From assembly GCA_027064585.1 (NCBI GenBank), contig JAMOPI010000028.1:167488-231487 (forward strand): a stretch of 64,000 nucleotides of DNA, written 5' to 3'. Position numbers and translations under genes: made by a program. This document shows positions 1 through 8,733 of this stretch, one piece after another (within the stretch, counting starts at the first letter, position 1; each line of letters opens with the position of its first letter). This DNA is from Candidatus Desulfofervidaceae bacterium. GTDB lineage: Bacteria; Desulfobacterota; Desulfofervidia; Desulfofervidales; Desulfofervidaceae. The notes beneath the pieces were generated by a model, which saw nothing but the letters and a program-made list of their open reading frames with translations, made no database searches and had not been told where the DNA came from.

Positions 1-1
1 C

Positions 2-214
2 TTAGAGATTAGAAAAAGTTCTTATTCCAGGTTTGACAATCTTTCCGGCCTTTAAGCACTTGGTGCAAACCTTCATACGCTTTACCTGCCCATTTACCAA
101 CACCCGAATCTTCTGCAAGTTGGGTTTCCATCTTCTTTTGGTTCGGTTATTAGCGTGACTGACGTTGTGTCCAACCGATGGCCTTTTGCCACAAATTTCA
201 CATTTCCAGCTCAT
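2..214 (-). CDS. rpmB: 50S ribosomal protein L28
   Basis: Structural protein of the large ribosomal subunit, 70 residues, near the usual family length. Two cysteine pairs (C5/C8 and C50/C53) mark the zinc-binding form of L28. The basic centre around residues 20-35 and the [13 protein letters not shown] stretch are typical of the family. An AGGAGG sequence lies just upstream of the ATG. The start overlaps the end of the DUF523 gene by 17 bp, so it is the last visible gene of a minus-strand operon with purM, hisA and hisB. The stop codon lies inside the window, so the gene is complete. Confidence 0.96.
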   Translation of the reverse strand: MSWKCEICGKRPSVGHNVSHANNRTKRRWKPNLQKIRVLVNGQVKRMKVCTKCLKAGKIVKPGIRTFSNL

Positions 215-701
215 CTTTACCTCCTTTAACCTGTTTTATCAGATCTTTCAATTTGTGTATATCTGTTTCTCCTGGCTGAATGCCTATTACTTTATATCCA
301 TTTTTTAAAAGCATGGCCGTCGTAACACCGACCCCTGACTGTAATCCCTTGTCGGTATAAACAAAGTTTACTCCGCAAGAGGGACTTTTTTCTTTCAAAA
401 AACACACTTTAACCCCAAAACTCTGGGCCATTTCTAACGCCTTTTTTGCTCCTTTTAAAAAATTAAAGGTTACATCCTTTCCTTTCTCATTCACCACTCG
501 TGCCTTAAGCCGTAATACCTCATGACCATCTCCACCTACAAGAATGGACGGAGGACGAGGGGTAGGTAAATTTCCCAGCTCTTCTGGACATACAGGTAAA
601 TATTGCCTGTCCCGCAAAAGTTCTACTAATTCCCGACAGAAGGCATTTTGTCCATCATATCTACATCTCAGTCCTATTAAACACGCACTTACCAGGATCA
701 T
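198..701 (-). CDS. DUF523 family protein
   Basis: Conserved protein of 167 residues with no assigned function. The N-terminus [10 protein letters not shown], followed by CRYDG, then CPEELG with PTPRPP, and later KEKSPSCG, are the hallmark blocks of DUF523. The conserved cysteines suggest metal or redox chemistry, but that is inference. Its ATG overlaps the purM stop codon in an ATGA arrangement, indicating translational coupling, and its 3' end overlaps rpmB. Confidence 0.88.
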   Translation of the reverse strand: MILVSACLIGLRCRYDGQNAFCRELVELLRDRQYLPVCPEELGNLPTPRPPSILVGGDGHEVLRLKARVVNEKGKDVTFNFLKGAKKALEMAQSFGVKVCFLKEKSPSCGVNFVYTDKGLQSGVGVTTAMLLKNGYKVIGIQPGETDIHKLKDLIKQVKGGKDELEM

Positions 702-1741
702 ACAAAGATCACCTTAGGTTCATTTTTCTCCCTTTTTCCTATTTCTCCTAAAACAAATGCCTTTTCTTGAAGGGCTTGCAACCGATTCAGCACTTCATCG
801 GTATAATCGGGATCTACCACCAAGATGAGGCCAATGCCGCAGTTAAAGGTGCGAAACATCTCTGCCTCTTCTATCTTACCCGTCCTCTGGATGATCTGAA
901 AAATACCTGGTCTTTCCCAAGCCTCTTTTTTAATTATTGCCTTACAAGCTTGGGGTAAGATCCGGCTCAAATTTTCAGGAATTCCTCCACCGGTAATATG
1001 AGCCATACCAGCAATAGGAAAGTCCCGAATAAGGTTCAAAATAGTTGGTACATAAATACGAGTTGGTTTTAAAAGTTCTTCTCCTAACGTGCATTCACAC
1101 TCATCCAAATGTCTATCCAAGGACCATTTAAGGACTTCAAAAAAGAGCTTACGTACTAAAGAATAGCCATTGCTATGTAATCCATTAGAAGCTAAGCCAA
1201 TAATTTGGTGACCAACCGAAATATCAGAACCGTCTATAATTTTCCTTCGGTCTACAATGCCAACAACAAAGCCTGCTAAATCGTATTCTCCTGGGGCGTA
1301 AAAATCAGGCATTTCTGCTGTTTCTCCTCCAATCAAGGCACAACCGGCCTGACAACAACCTTCTACAATTCCTTTGATAACCATTTCTACCTTTTCTGGC
1401 GCAAGGTAACCAGTAGAAATATAGTCTAGAAAAAAAAGGGGTTTTGCTCCATGCACGGCGATGTCATTTACGCACATCGCCACAAGGTCAATACCGACGG
1501 TATCGTGTTTGTCTAGCATAAAAGCAATTTTTAACTTTGTTCCCACACCATCAGTAGAAGAAACCAACACAGGTTCTTTATATTTATCAGGAGATAAAGC
1601 GAAAAAGGCACCAAATTGACCTATGTCGTATAACACTCCACTTTGATAGGTACGTTTGACCAATGCCTTTATCCGTTCAACCGACTTACTTGCCCGTTCT
1701 AAACTAACACCGGCCTTGTCATAAGTGAGGGTTTCTCCCAT
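698..1741 (-). CDS. purM: Phosphoribosylformylglycinamidine cyclo-ligase (AIR synthase)
   Basis: Catalyses ATP-dependent ring closure of FGAM to aminoimidazole ribotide, the fifth step of de novo purine synthesis, in the cytoplasm. At 347 residues it is of normal length. Seen motifs include VSSTDGVGTKL, the conserved GGETAEMP block, and HITGGGIPENL in the C-terminal half. It starts 2 bp after hisA, and purQ is encoded nearby on the opposite strand, so purine genes are partly clustered. No purL, purF or purD is present in the window. Confidence 0.96.
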   Translation of the reverse strand: MGETLTYDKAGVSLERASKSVERIKALVKRTYQSGVLYDIGQFGAFFALSPDKYKEPVLVSSTDGVGTKLKIAFMLDKHDTVGIDLVAMCVNDIAVHGAKPLFFLDYISTGYLAPEKVEMVIKGIVEGCCQAGCALIGGETAEMPDFYAPGEYDLAGFVVGIVDRRKIIDGSDISVGHQIIGLASNGLHSNGYSLVRKLFFEVLKWSLDRHLDECECTLGEELLKPTRIYVPTILNLIRDFPIAGMAHITGGGIPENLSRILPQACKAIIKKEAWERPGIFQIIQRTGKIEEAEMFRTFNCGIGLILVVDPDYTDEVLNRLQALQEKAFVLGEIGKREKNEPKVIFV

Positions 1742-1743
1742 TC

Positions 1744-2472
1744 TTAATTGCCCCCTACTATAGCCATAGCTTCCTTTAAATCAATCTTACCTGTGTAAAG
1801 AGCACGGCCGATAATTACTCCTGCTAACCCCTTTTCCTTTAAACGCAAAAGTCGCTTTATATCTTCTAACGTAGCTACTCCTCCCGCTACATACACTGGT
1901 AACCTTACTTTATCCAACATAAGACTTAAGGCTCCAATATTAGGTCCTGTTTCCATACCATCCCGGGCAATGTCAGTATAATTGATTCCTGCTACTCCTA
2001 ACGCCTCTGCTTCTTGAGCTAATATAAAGGCATCTTTATCCGTGATTTTTTTCCATCCCTGGGTAGCTACTTTTCCATCCTTAGCATCTATGGCCAAAAG
2101 AATATGACCAGGAAACTTGCGGCAAAGGGCGGAAAATTCTTTCTTTGCTTCTAAGGCGAGGGTCCCTAAAATCACCCACTGCACTCCGGCCTTTAGATAA
2201 CATTCAATATCAGCAGCCGTTCTGATGCCTCCACCTACTTGGACAGGGATGGAAACAGCCTTAACCATCTCCGTAATTAAATCTACATGATATGGTCTCT
2301 TTAAGAAGGCTCCGTCTAAATCAATAATGTGTAGGCGTTTAGCTCCTTTTTCTTCCCAAAGACGAGCGACGGCTACGGGATCATTATGAAAAACTGTTTC
2401 TGTTCCTTCCTCTCCCTGAAGCAAACGCACGCACTTGCCACCTTTAAGATCAATCGCCGGAATAATAACCAC
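1744..2472 (-). CDS. hisA: Phosphoribosylformimino-5-aminoimidazole carboxamide ribotide isomerase
   Basis: Histidine-pathway isomerase (ProFAR isomerase), a TIM barrel of 242 residues. The N-terminal IPAIDLKGGKCVRL carries the first catalytic aspartate; the YTDIARDGMETGPN block carries the second. Phosphate-binding loops QVGGGIR and YVAGGV are both present, the two half-barrel repeats expected for HisA/HisF. It lies 2 bp after hisB and 2 bp before purM, so these genes are surely co-transcribed. The GMETGP block favours HisA over HisF. Confidence 0.95.
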   Translation of the reverse strand: MVIIPAIDLKGGKCVRLLQGEEGTETVFHNDPVAVARLWEEKGAKRLHIIDLDGAFLKRPYHVDLITEMVKAVSIPVQVGGGIRTAADIECYLKAGVQWVILGTLALEAKKEFSALCRKFPGHILLAIDAKDGKVATQGWKKITDKDAFILAQEAEALGVAGINYTDIARDGMETGPNIGALSLMLDKVRLPVYVAGGVATLEDIKRLLRLKEKGLAGVIIGRALYTGKIDLKEAMAIVGGN

Positions 2473-2474
2473 CT

Positions 2475-3059
2475 TTATAAAGCTCCTTTAGAAGAAGGAA
2501 TATCTGTCCGCCGCGGGTCAATACTAACGGCTTGTCTAAGGGCCTGTCCTAGGGCCTTAAAAATGGCCTCAGCACAGTGGTGTTTATTTTCGCCGTAAAG
2601 AAGATGGACATGTAAATTCATCTCTGCGGCATTCGCCATAGCACGCAGAAACTCAGGTATTAGCTCTAAATCAAAACTGCCCACCTGCCCCTGCCATTTT
2701 TCGCCCTGGCAATAAAAAAAAGGCCGCCCAGAAAGATCAAGAAAGACCTCGGCCAAGGCCTCATCCATGGGTACAGCTGCCTGGCCATAGCGGTATATAC
2801 CCTTTTTGTTGCCCAAGGCCTCTTTAAGGGCATACCCCAGACAGATACCAATATCTTCGGTTGTGTGATGAGCATCTATTTCTAAATCGCCTTTTGCCTT
2901 TATTTCTAAATCAAAAAGACCGTGAACAGTAAAAAGAGTTAGCATATGTTCTAAAAAGGGAATACCCGTTTGTAAAGACACCTTGCCCGTTCCGTCTAGG
3001 TTCAATTTAAGTAAGATGTCTGTCTCCTGCGTTTTCCTTTTAATCTCAGCTATACGCAT
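2475..3059 (-). CDS. hisB: Imidazoleglycerol-phosphate dehydratase
   Basis: Dehydrates imidazole glycerol phosphate to imidazole acetol phosphate, the seventh step of histidine synthesis; a manganese enzyme. Monofunctional form of 194 residues, without the phosphatase domain fused in enterobacteria. The duplicated metal-binding motifs DAHHTTED and KHHCAEAIFKALG are both present, as is PFLEHML. It is the first protein gene of the minus-strand his/pur/rpmB run, 25 bp downstream of tRNA-Ala. Confidence 0.96.
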   Translation of the reverse strand: MRIAEIKRKTQETDILLKLNLDGTGKVSLQTGIPFLEHMLTLFTVHGLFDLEIKAKGDLEIDAHHTTEDIGICLGYALKEALGNKKGIYRYGQAAVPMDEALAEVFLDLSGRPFFYCQGEKWQGQVGSFDLELIPEFLRAMANAAEMNLHVHLLYGENKHHCAEAIFKALGQALRQAVSIDPRRTDIPSSKGAL

Positions 3060-3084
3060 TTTAAAAAGTCAAAATATAAAAAAA

Positions 3085-3160
3085 TGGTGGAGATGAGGGG
3101 AATTGAACCCCTGACCTCCTGCATGCGAAGCAGGCGCTCTCCCAACTGAGCTACATCCCC
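3085..3160 (-). tRNA. tRNA-Ala (anticodon CGC)
   Basis: On the minus strand the sequence folds into a cloverleaf. The acceptor stem is GGGGATG/CATCTCC, the D arm contains GTAGCTCAGTTGGGAGAGC, the anticodon stem is CCTGC/GCAGG with loop TTCGCAT (anticodon CGC), and the T arm contains GGTTCAATTCC. The terminal CCA is encoded (bases 3085-3087). It reads GCG codons. Confidence 0.95.
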
Positions 3161-3288
3161 ACGCTATCTATTTCACCAAAAATTGGTTGTTTATAACAGC
3201 TTCTAACATCCTTGCTAATTCTACATTGTGTTTATTAGTTTGTAAAGCCTTTAAGGGAATATAAAAAACTAGCTATTTCCGAAAACAC

Positions 3289-3363
3289 TGGAGCCAGCGA
3301 GGGGATTTGAACCCCTGACCTGCTGATTACGAATCAGCTGCTCTACCACTGAGCTACGCTGGC
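3289..3363 (-). tRNA. tRNA-Thr (anticodon CGT)
   Basis: Minus-strand cloverleaf: acceptor stem GCCAGCG/CGCTGGC, D arm TAGCTCAGTGGTAGAGC, anticodon stem GCTGA/TCAGC with loop TTCGTAA (anticodon CGT, reads ACG), T arm GGTTCAAATCC, discriminator T and an encoded CCA (3289-3291). It lies 128 bp upstream of tRNA-Ala on the same strand. Confidence 0.95.
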
Positions 3364-3372
3364 TCAATGGTA

Positions 3373-3401
3373 ATAATAAAAGATTAGATTAAGATGGTCA
3401 A
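3373..3401 (-). promoter_or_regulatory. Sigma-70-type promoter for tRNA-Thr
   Basis: On the minus strand TTGACC (3396-3401) is followed after exactly 17 bp by TATTAT (3373-3378). The predicted start is a few bases before the mature tRNA 5' end at 3363. No processing site was assessed. Confidence 0.6.
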
Positions 3402-3473
3402 GGTGAGGGAGGTGAAATTTTCCATTATCTTTGTTTTAAAATACCTCTTGCTTTTTTTGGGAAAAATGTGTAA

Positions 3474-4304
3474 ATGGCTTTTATGCGGCCAGTTAAATGT
3501 ATCGTCATTGCTGGGTATGGGACCAATTGTGAAATAGAGACGGCGTATGCTTGCAAGCGGGCAGGCGGAGAGGCCGATATTGTGCACATAAGTGAGCTAT
3601 TATACGGTGAAAAACGCCTTGATGACTATCATTTACTCTGTTTCCCTGGTGGCTTCTTAGATGGGGATGATTTGGGAGCGGCTAAGGCAGCGGCTACACG
3701 CTGGCGTTATGCCCGCGTAAGAAACACAGGTGAGTTGCTTTTTGACCAGTTAATGCGGTTTATTCAAGAAGGAAAGCTTATTATTGGTATTTGTAATGGC
3801 TTTCAGTTAATGGTAAAATTAGGGCTGTTGCCTGCCTTGAATCGTTCTTACGAAAATCAAGTAGTTACTTTAACTTATAATGATTCAGGTCGTTTTGAAG
3901 ACCGGTGGGTTTATTTATACATAGATCAAGATAGCCCTTGTGTATTCACAAAAGGAATAGACAGGCTTTACCTTCCTGTAAGGCACGGAGAGGGAAAGTT
4001 TATTCCAAAGGATAAGGCTTTATTAGAGGCAATAGAAGAATTGCACTTAGGGGTTGTGAAATATATGCATCCAGAAACCAAGTGTCCTACCCTTGATTAT
4101 CCTTTTAATCCCAATGGTTCGGTAAATGCCATTGCTGGGTTATGCGATCCAACTGGTCGCATTTTTGGACTCATGCCCCATCCAGAAGGATTTCTTCATT
4201 TTACGCATCATCCCCGCTGGACACGCGAAAACTTGCCCGAAGAGGGGATGGGACTGGCTGTATTTGTGAACGCCATTGATCATATCAGACAGAATGTGCT
4301 TTAA
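3474..4304 (+). CDS. purQ: Phosphoribosylformylglycinamidine synthase subunit PurQ
   Basis: Glutaminase subunit of FGAM synthase, supplying ammonia to PurL in purine synthesis. 276 residues, the longer PurQ form. Class I amidotransferase features: GYGTNCE near the N-terminus, the nucleophile in GICNGFQLM, and the catalytic His-Glu in MPHPEGF near the end. Two in-frame ATGs (3474 and 3483) are possible; the family normally starts close to the GYGTNCE block, which favours 3483, and neither has a strong ribosome binding site. It is divergent from tRNA-Thr, and no purL is in view. Confidence 0.92.
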   Translation: MAFMRPVKCIVIAGYGTNCEIETAYACKRAGGEADIVHISELLYGEKRLDDYHLLCFPGGFLDGDDLGAAKAAATRWRYARVRNTGELLFDQLMRFIQEGKLIIGICNGFQLMVKLGLLPALNRSYENQVVTLTYNDSGRFEDRWVYLYIDQDSPCVFTKGIDRLYLPVRHGEGKFIPKDKALLEAIEELHLGVVKYMHPETKCPTLDYPFNPNGSVNAIAGLCDPTGRIFGLMPHPEGFLHFTHHPRWTRENLPEEGMGLAVFVNAIDHIRQNVL

Positions 4305-4358
4305 CAATCGGACTATTTCTATAAAAAGGCCGATTTCAGATATTGAGAGGTGTTATGG

Positions 4359-4520
4359 ATGATCTTAAAGCGGATGGTTATAAAAAGTGCCTTACAGCAT
4401 CGCTTTAACGAGTTACATTTATATTGTCGGTTACGGAATATAGGTATGCCTCACCGTTTAGCCAAAGGAATTGCCCAAACTATTAGTCCTAAAAGTCTTC
4501 TCTATAGTAAGAAAAAGTGA
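4359..4520 (+). CDS. Small conserved-looking protein of 53 residues, unknown function
   Basis: A short open frame, ATG at 4359, ending in TGA at 4518-4520. GAGAGG at 4345-4350 gives a ribosome binding site 8 bases before the ATG. Its stop overlaps the GTG start of hemW (GTGA), the usual sign of translational coupling. The product is basic and starts MILKRMVIKSALQHRF; the middle contains LYCRLRNIGMPHRLAKGIA. I do not recognise the family. It is too short for most gene-length cutoffs; the coupling and ribosome binding site make it plausible. Confidence 0.55.
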   Translation: MILKRMVIKSALQHRFNELHLYCRLRNIGMPHRLAKGIAQTISPKSLLYSKKK

Positions 4521-5662
4521 TATTTCATATTTCTATGAAATTCCATTTTATTCATGGGATTTACATCCATATCCCTTTTTGTCTTAAAAAATGTCCGTAT
4601 TGTGATTTTTATTCTGAGCCTTTTCACCCCAAGGCAAAAATTTATGATCAATTTGTCTTAAAAGAACTACAAGCCTACTCCCATCTTTTTTGGAACAGCC
4701 CTACCGTTTATTTTGGGGGTGGGACTCCTTCTTTGATGGAGCCATCATTTTTTGAAAAAGTCCTATCTCAAATAGGAAAATATACCGAAGTTACTATGGA
4801 GGCCAATCCGGCTACTGTTGACCGCCAATATCTCCAAACACTTAAAGAAGTTGGCATCACTCGGTTTAATTTAGGCATCCAGAGCTTACAACCAGATTTG
4901 TTGAAGGTGTTAGAAAGACCTTATTCCCGCAAAGAAGCCCTCTTAGTCCTTTCGTGGGCAACACAGATATTTGAAAATGGAGGGGTAGATATTATATTTG
5001 CCATTCCAGGCCAAACCCTTACGGATTTAGAAGAAGATCTAAAGATATTAATTAACTTCCCTGTTAAACACATCTCAACCTATCTTTTAACTTTTTATCC
5101 CCATACTCCCTTTTATGAGTATATTAAAACAAAAAGATTGAACCCGATAAGTCTTGAAACACAAAGGAAGATGTATTTTTTTATTAAGTATTTTTTAGAA
5201 GCACACGGATTTATCCATTATGAAATTTCTAATTTTGCTCAACCTGGGTATATTTGTCAGCATAATCAACAATATTGGGAGTTAAAAAATTATCTTGGCT
5301 TAGGGGCAGGAGCAGTTTCTTTTTACGATGGGCATTGGCATAAGAATATAGAGAACGTAGACCAATATTACATTCTTCTTAAGGCAAAGCAAAAACCCAT
5401 AGCCGAGGCCGAGAATATAGGAGGTAAAGATTTATTAGCCCTTAAAATAAGCATGGGGTTACGAATGCTTAAGGGCATTAATCTAGAAAAATTAGGTCTT
5501 TTAAACAAATGGGAAGAAAAACAAAATACCCATTATATGTCTGCCCTGGTAGAAGAGGGATTTTTAATATATGAATCTCCTTTTTTACGCTTGGGCAAAA
5601 AGGGGCTTTTTTTAGCTGACTCTGTTACAAGGGAGGTTATTACTGCCCTTGTTTTTGAATAG
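4517..5662 (+). CDS. hemW: Radical SAM protein HemW-like (coproporphyrinogen III oxidase-like)
   Basis: Radical SAM enzyme of 381 residues. The [4Fe-4S] motif is CLKKCPYCDF (CxxxCxxC) near residue 22. YFGGGTPSL, VTMEANPATV and RFNLGIQSL are typical of the HemN/HemW family. The short N-terminus and the HNQQYW..YLGLGAGAVSF block fit HemW (a heme chaperone-like protein) better than true HemN. Start is GTG at 4517, coupled to the small upstream gene, or ATG at 4535. A role in heme handling is inferred from the family, not from neighbours. Confidence 0.85.
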   Translation: MIFHISMKFHFIHGIYIHIPFCLKKCPYCDFYSEPFHPKAKIYDQFVLKELQAYSHLFWNSPTVYFGGGTPSLMEPSFFEKVLSQIGKYTEVTMEANPATVDRQYLQTLKEVGITRFNLGIQSLQPDLLKVLERPYSRKEALLVLSWATQIFENGGVDIIFAIPGQTLTDLEEDLKILINFPVKHISTYLLTFYPHTPFYEYIKTKRLNPISLETQRKMYFFIKYFLEAHGFIHYEISNFAQPGYICQHNQQYWELKNYLGLGAGAVSFYDGHWHKNIENVDQYYILLKAKQKPIAEAENIGGKDLLALKISMGLRMLKGINLEKLGLLNKWEEKQNTHYMSALVEEGFLIYESPFLRLGKKGLFLADSVTREVITALVFE

Positions 5663-5672
5663 ACGAAAATAT

Positions 5673-5701
5673 TTGAAATTTGTATAATAAAATATTATAA
5701 T
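5673..5701 (+). promoter_or_regulatory. Sigma-70-type promoter of the chemosensory cluster
   Basis: TTGAAA (5673-5678), a 17-bp spacer and a perfect TATAAT (5696-5701), about 30 bp upstream of the PilZ gene start. Likely transcribes the PilZ-CheX-CheY-CBS-CheA run. Confidence 0.65.
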
Positions 5702-5736
5702 GTTAAACAATATTATCATTTTAATGGGTGGAAATA

Positions 5737-6345
5737 ATGACGACACAAGAAAGAAGGTCTTCTATTAGAATAGAAGATTTTTTGGTTTTTGAGTATAAGA
5801 TTTTAACTCCAGAGGAGTATGAAGAGGAAAAAAAGGTATTTTTCCAGCAACCCAGTGGAGTAGAAAAGATTAAGTTGAAATATCCGTTTTTATCTTTAAC
5901 TTTCTCCGGTGAGAAAGGACAAGATAATATCAAAGGTTCAGTGACTAACCAGATTTTTTTAGGATTATTAGTTTCTATTAATGAAAAACTAGAAGAGTTA
6001 ATAAGATTTGTGACCGAAAAGGAGGGTAAAAGGGAAGGCTTTTTATATTGCAAAAAGCCAGTTCCTGTAAATATCAGTGGGGTAGGAATAAAATTTACAG
6101 CCAGAGAGACAATTGCTCCAGGGACCTTTTTAAAAATTCGGTTTTTACTCCCTATTTTCCCATGTTTTGAGATTAATGTTTTGGGAAAGGTTGTATGGAG
6201 TAAAAAGAAAGAGGAACAAAAATGTGAAGTAGGAGTAAGCTTTCTAGATATTCACGAGGATGATAGAGAAGCCCTTATTCATTATATTTTTAAAAGACAA
6301 CGCAAACTAATAAGGACAGAAAAACAAGAAAATGGACAATTTTAA
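5737..6345 (+). CDS. PilZ domain protein
   Basis: 202 residues from the ATG at 5737, which has GGGTGG upstream; an in-frame GTG at 5728 is less likely. The N-terminal half is unassigned. The C-terminal ~100 residues look like a PilZ domain: VNISGVGIKF, then a run of beta strands (PGTFLKIRFLLP, VLGKVVWSKKK) and EVGVSFLDIHEDDREAL. PilZ domains bind cyclic-di-GMP, but the canonical RxxxR site is not clearly placed, so ligand binding is uncertain. It is the first gene of a run with CheX, CheY and CheA homologues, suggesting it adjusts their output. Confidence 0.75.
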   Translation: MTTQERRSSIRIEDFLVFEYKILTPEEYEEEKKVFFQQPSGVEKIKLKYPFLSLTFSGEKGQDNIKGSVTNQIFLGLLVSINEKLEELIRFVTEKEGKREGFLYCKKPVPVNISGVGIKFTARETIAPGTFLKIRFLLPIFPCFEINVLGKVVWSKKKEEQKCEVGVSFLDIHEDDREALIHYIFKRQRKLIRTEKQENGQF

Positions 6346-6381
6346 TATTTTATCCGATCAAGTTAATACGGAGGGGTAGAA

Positions 6382-7143
6382 ATGCAAACAGTTTGTCTTG
6401 TTAGCTTCCCGGAAAAAATAGGAGGTGAATGGATTTCAAAGTTAAAAGATAAATTTTCTTGTATTAGTGAATCTCATCTATTTAATTTATTTGACAAGAA
6501 AGATAATATAGACTGGGTATTAATTTATGTATCTCCTTTAGAAGGATCATCAAATCCTATAGTAATGGGATATGGAAAAAACGGTAGCTGTTTCGTTGTT
6601 CCCTTTGATTTAAAGGCCGTTTGGGCTAAATTAAGTGTTGGTATAGGTAGGGGAGAAATTATTGACTGGGCCTTAGTTAATGCCTTTATTGATGCAACAA
6701 AAGAAGTGCTTAGTATGATGGCTGGCGTTGAGGTAGAAAAGAGAGAAGTGTTTACCCAAAAAGATTCTAAAAAGGTGTATGGTGATGTCTCTGGTGTGAT
6801 TGGCTTTACAGGTACACAAGAATTGGCAGGAGAGATAAATGGCTCTGTAGCTATAACCTTACCTCTTAATTCTGCCCAAAAAATTGTGGCGAGTATGCTT
6901 ATGCTTGAACCTAGCGAGATTAAGGAAGGAGAGATTACCGATGGAGTAGGTGAACTTATTAACATGATTGCTGGCGATGCTAAAGCCAAATATAACGACA
7001 ACTTCAAGATTTCCTTACCTACAGTTGTTACTGGTCATAATCATACTATTGGAGGGGCTAGTGAGATTGCAAGGGTAGCTGTGAAGTTTGAAGATCAAGA
7101 TGGTGAAGAACTTTTTCTCCAAATTTGTTTAGAAGAAAAATAA
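6382..7143 (+). CDS. CheX-type chemotaxis phosphatase domain protein
   Basis: 253 residues. The N-terminal ~110 residues are unassigned; the C-terminal part resembles CheX, with GDVSGVIGFTG, GSVAITLP and the ExxN signature in GELINMIAGDAK (E191/N194). CheX dephosphorylates phospho-CheY, so the adjacent CheY is the natural substrate. It starts 36 bp after the PilZ gene, with GGAGGGG before the ATG. It differs from simple CheX, usually about 155 residues, in its extra N-terminal region. Confidence 0.78.
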   Translation: MQTVCLVSFPEKIGGEWISKLKDKFSCISESHLFNLFDKKDNIDWVLIYVSPLEGSSNPIVMGYGKNGSCFVVPFDLKAVWAKLSVGIGRGEIIDWALVNAFIDATKEVLSMMAGVEVEKREVFTQKDSKKVYGDVSGVIGFTGTQELAGEINGSVAITLPLNSAQKIVASMLMLEPSEIKEGEITDGVGELINMIAGDAKAKYNDNFKISLPTVVTGHNHTIGGASEIARVAVKFEDQDGEELFLQICLEEK

Positions 7144-7158
7144 AACAGGAGGGAAATA

Positions 7159-7527
7159 ATGAATATTTTAATAGTGGATGATTCTGCCACTATGCGGAAA
7201 ATTATTTTACGTACCATTAGGCAATCTGGCTATGAGGTGGATAACGTATTAGAAGCGGGTAATGGAAAAGAGGCCTTAGAGGTATTAAAAAACAATCAAG
7301 TAGATCTGGTTATGACAGATATAAACATGCCGGAAATGAACGGTTTGGAATTAATTGAAGCACTTAAATCTAATCCAGAAACTAAAAAAATTCCGGTAAT
7401 TGTAATCAGTACCGAAGGTGCAGAGGATATTGTAGGTAGAGCGCAAGTGTTAGGAGTAAAAGGATTTATCCGTAAACCCTTCACTCCACAAAAAATTGGA
7501 GAGGCCTTAAAGAAGGTATTGGGTTAG
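7159..7527 (+). CDS. CheY-like single-domain response regulator
   Basis: 122 residues, one receiver domain and nothing else. Acidic pair in VDDSATMRK, phosphoacceptor D54 in VMTDINMP, Thr in VISTEGAE and Lys in IRKPFTP are all present. It should take phosphate from the CheA encoded downstream. AGGAGG lies before the ATG. It sits 15 bp after the CheX gene and 4 bp before the CBS-domain gene, in a tight operon. No flagellar genes are nearby, so the output may be pili or another target. Confidence 0.88.
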   Translation: MNILIVDDSATMRKIILRTIRQSGYEVDNVLEAGNGKEALEVLKNNQVDLVMTDINMPEMNGLELIEALKSNPETKKIPVIVISTEGAEDIVGRAQVLGVKGFIRKPFTPQKIGEALKKVLG

Positions 7528-7531
7528 AAAC

Positions 7532-8695
7532 ATGCCGGTTAAAATAGGTGTTCTTATCAAAGAAATTTTTAAAGCCGGGAGAAATCTTTTAAAAGATCTG
7601 ACAGGGGCAGAGTTTTCGTTGGAGCATACAAACGGCCCTCAAGGGACGAGAGAAGACATTCAAGAGATATTATTGCCTGAGGCATTTGTAACAGAAGTTA
7701 AGGTAGACAATATTGCTGAGGAAGATTTTTGGATTCTCGTAGAAAAACGAGGAGCCATTTATTTAGCTGGAAAGATGCTTCTTTTGCCTCAAAAAAGTAT
7801 AGAAGAATCTATTAAAAAAGGAGAAGTCAATGAAGCCATAGAAGATGCCCAACGTGAAATATTTAACATGCTTGTTGGAATAATTGATGATCTTTTTAGA
7901 CAACGTGTAGATAGCTCTTGGCACTTGACCCAAGGTAATACCTTTTTGCTTGAAACCGAAGAGTTCCTTCCTCCAAAAGAATATTCTACTTTTATAGGAG
8001 AAATAAGCACAGAGGATAACCTTAAATTCAAGTTGACCCTTATTTTTAGCCAAGATTTGATTAGAAAAATAGAAGGAGAAGAAGAAAAGATTGAGGAAGA
8101 AAAACAAGTCCAAACAGAAGAAGTTGTGTCCCAAAAGGTGATAGAAGAAACTCCACCACCTCCAGAGTATGATATCTTTCAGGAATTGGTATTAAAAGAC
8201 TCTCATGGACTTACGGCTGAAGATATTGCCGAAAAGGACTTTCCGGCCATCTATCCAGAGGCAACATTAGAAGAAGCCTTAGAAAAAATGCGAGCGAATA
8301 AAACAGAATACCTCTTTGTGGTAGATGGACTTAAGCTTTTAGGTGTAATTACGATGAAGGACGTAAGAATGGGGCTTAGTCCCTTTTTAGAAGAGCCCTT
8401 TAGGGAATATGCACGACCTCAAGATGAGGCAACCAAGAAGTTTAAGGTTTCTTGGTTTATGGAGACTGAGGTCCTTTGGGTGCCACCTGAAGCAAGCGTT
8501 TTAGAAGTTGCTAAAACAGCCGCCAGAAGGCCAATGTTTTCTATTCCCGTTTGTCTAAGGGGTAGGATTATCGGAGAAATTCCTATTACTAAATTGATTA
8601 TCGTTTTAGCTAAATTAGCCTTTAGCGCTGAAGAAAATGCAGCTTTGAAGGCAGAACAGACACAAGAGGGTATTGCTCAGCAAACACCAATGTAA
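7532..8695 (+). CDS. CheX-like domain fused to a CBS domain pair
   Basis: 387 residues. The N-terminal ~180 residues carry a CheC/CheX-like helix with an ExxN motif (E109/N112 in EIFNML). An acidic linker rich in E, K and Q follows (residues ~180-210). The C-terminal ~170 residues form two CBS motifs (YPEATLEEALEKM...LLGVITMKDV, then VPPEASVLEVAKTA...GRIIGEIP). CBS pairs usually bind adenine nucleotides, so this could be an energy-responsive partner or phosphatase of CheY; that is inference. I know no named family with this arrangement. Confidence 0.65.
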   Translation: MPVKIGVLIKEIFKAGRNLLKDLTGAEFSLEHTNGPQGTREDIQEILLPEAFVTEVKVDNIAEEDFWILVEKRGAIYLAGKMLLLPQKSIEESIKKGEVNEAIEDAQREIFNMLVGIIDDLFRQRVDSSWHLTQGNTFLLETEEFLPPKEYSTFIGEISTEDNLKFKLTLIFSQDLIRKIEGEEEKIEEEKQVQTEEVVSQKVIEETPPPPEYDIFQELVLKDSHGLTAEDIAEKDFPAIYPEATLEEALEKMRANKTEYLFVVDGLKLLGVITMKDVRMGLSPFLEEPFREYARPQDEATKKFKVSWFMETEVLWVPPEASVLEVAKTAARRPMFSIPVCLRGRIIGEIPITKLIIVLAKLAFSAEENAALKAEQTQEGIAQQTPM

Positions 8696-8733
8696 TAAAA
8701 TTCTAAAAAATTTTCAGTAAAAGAGGGTAGAAA

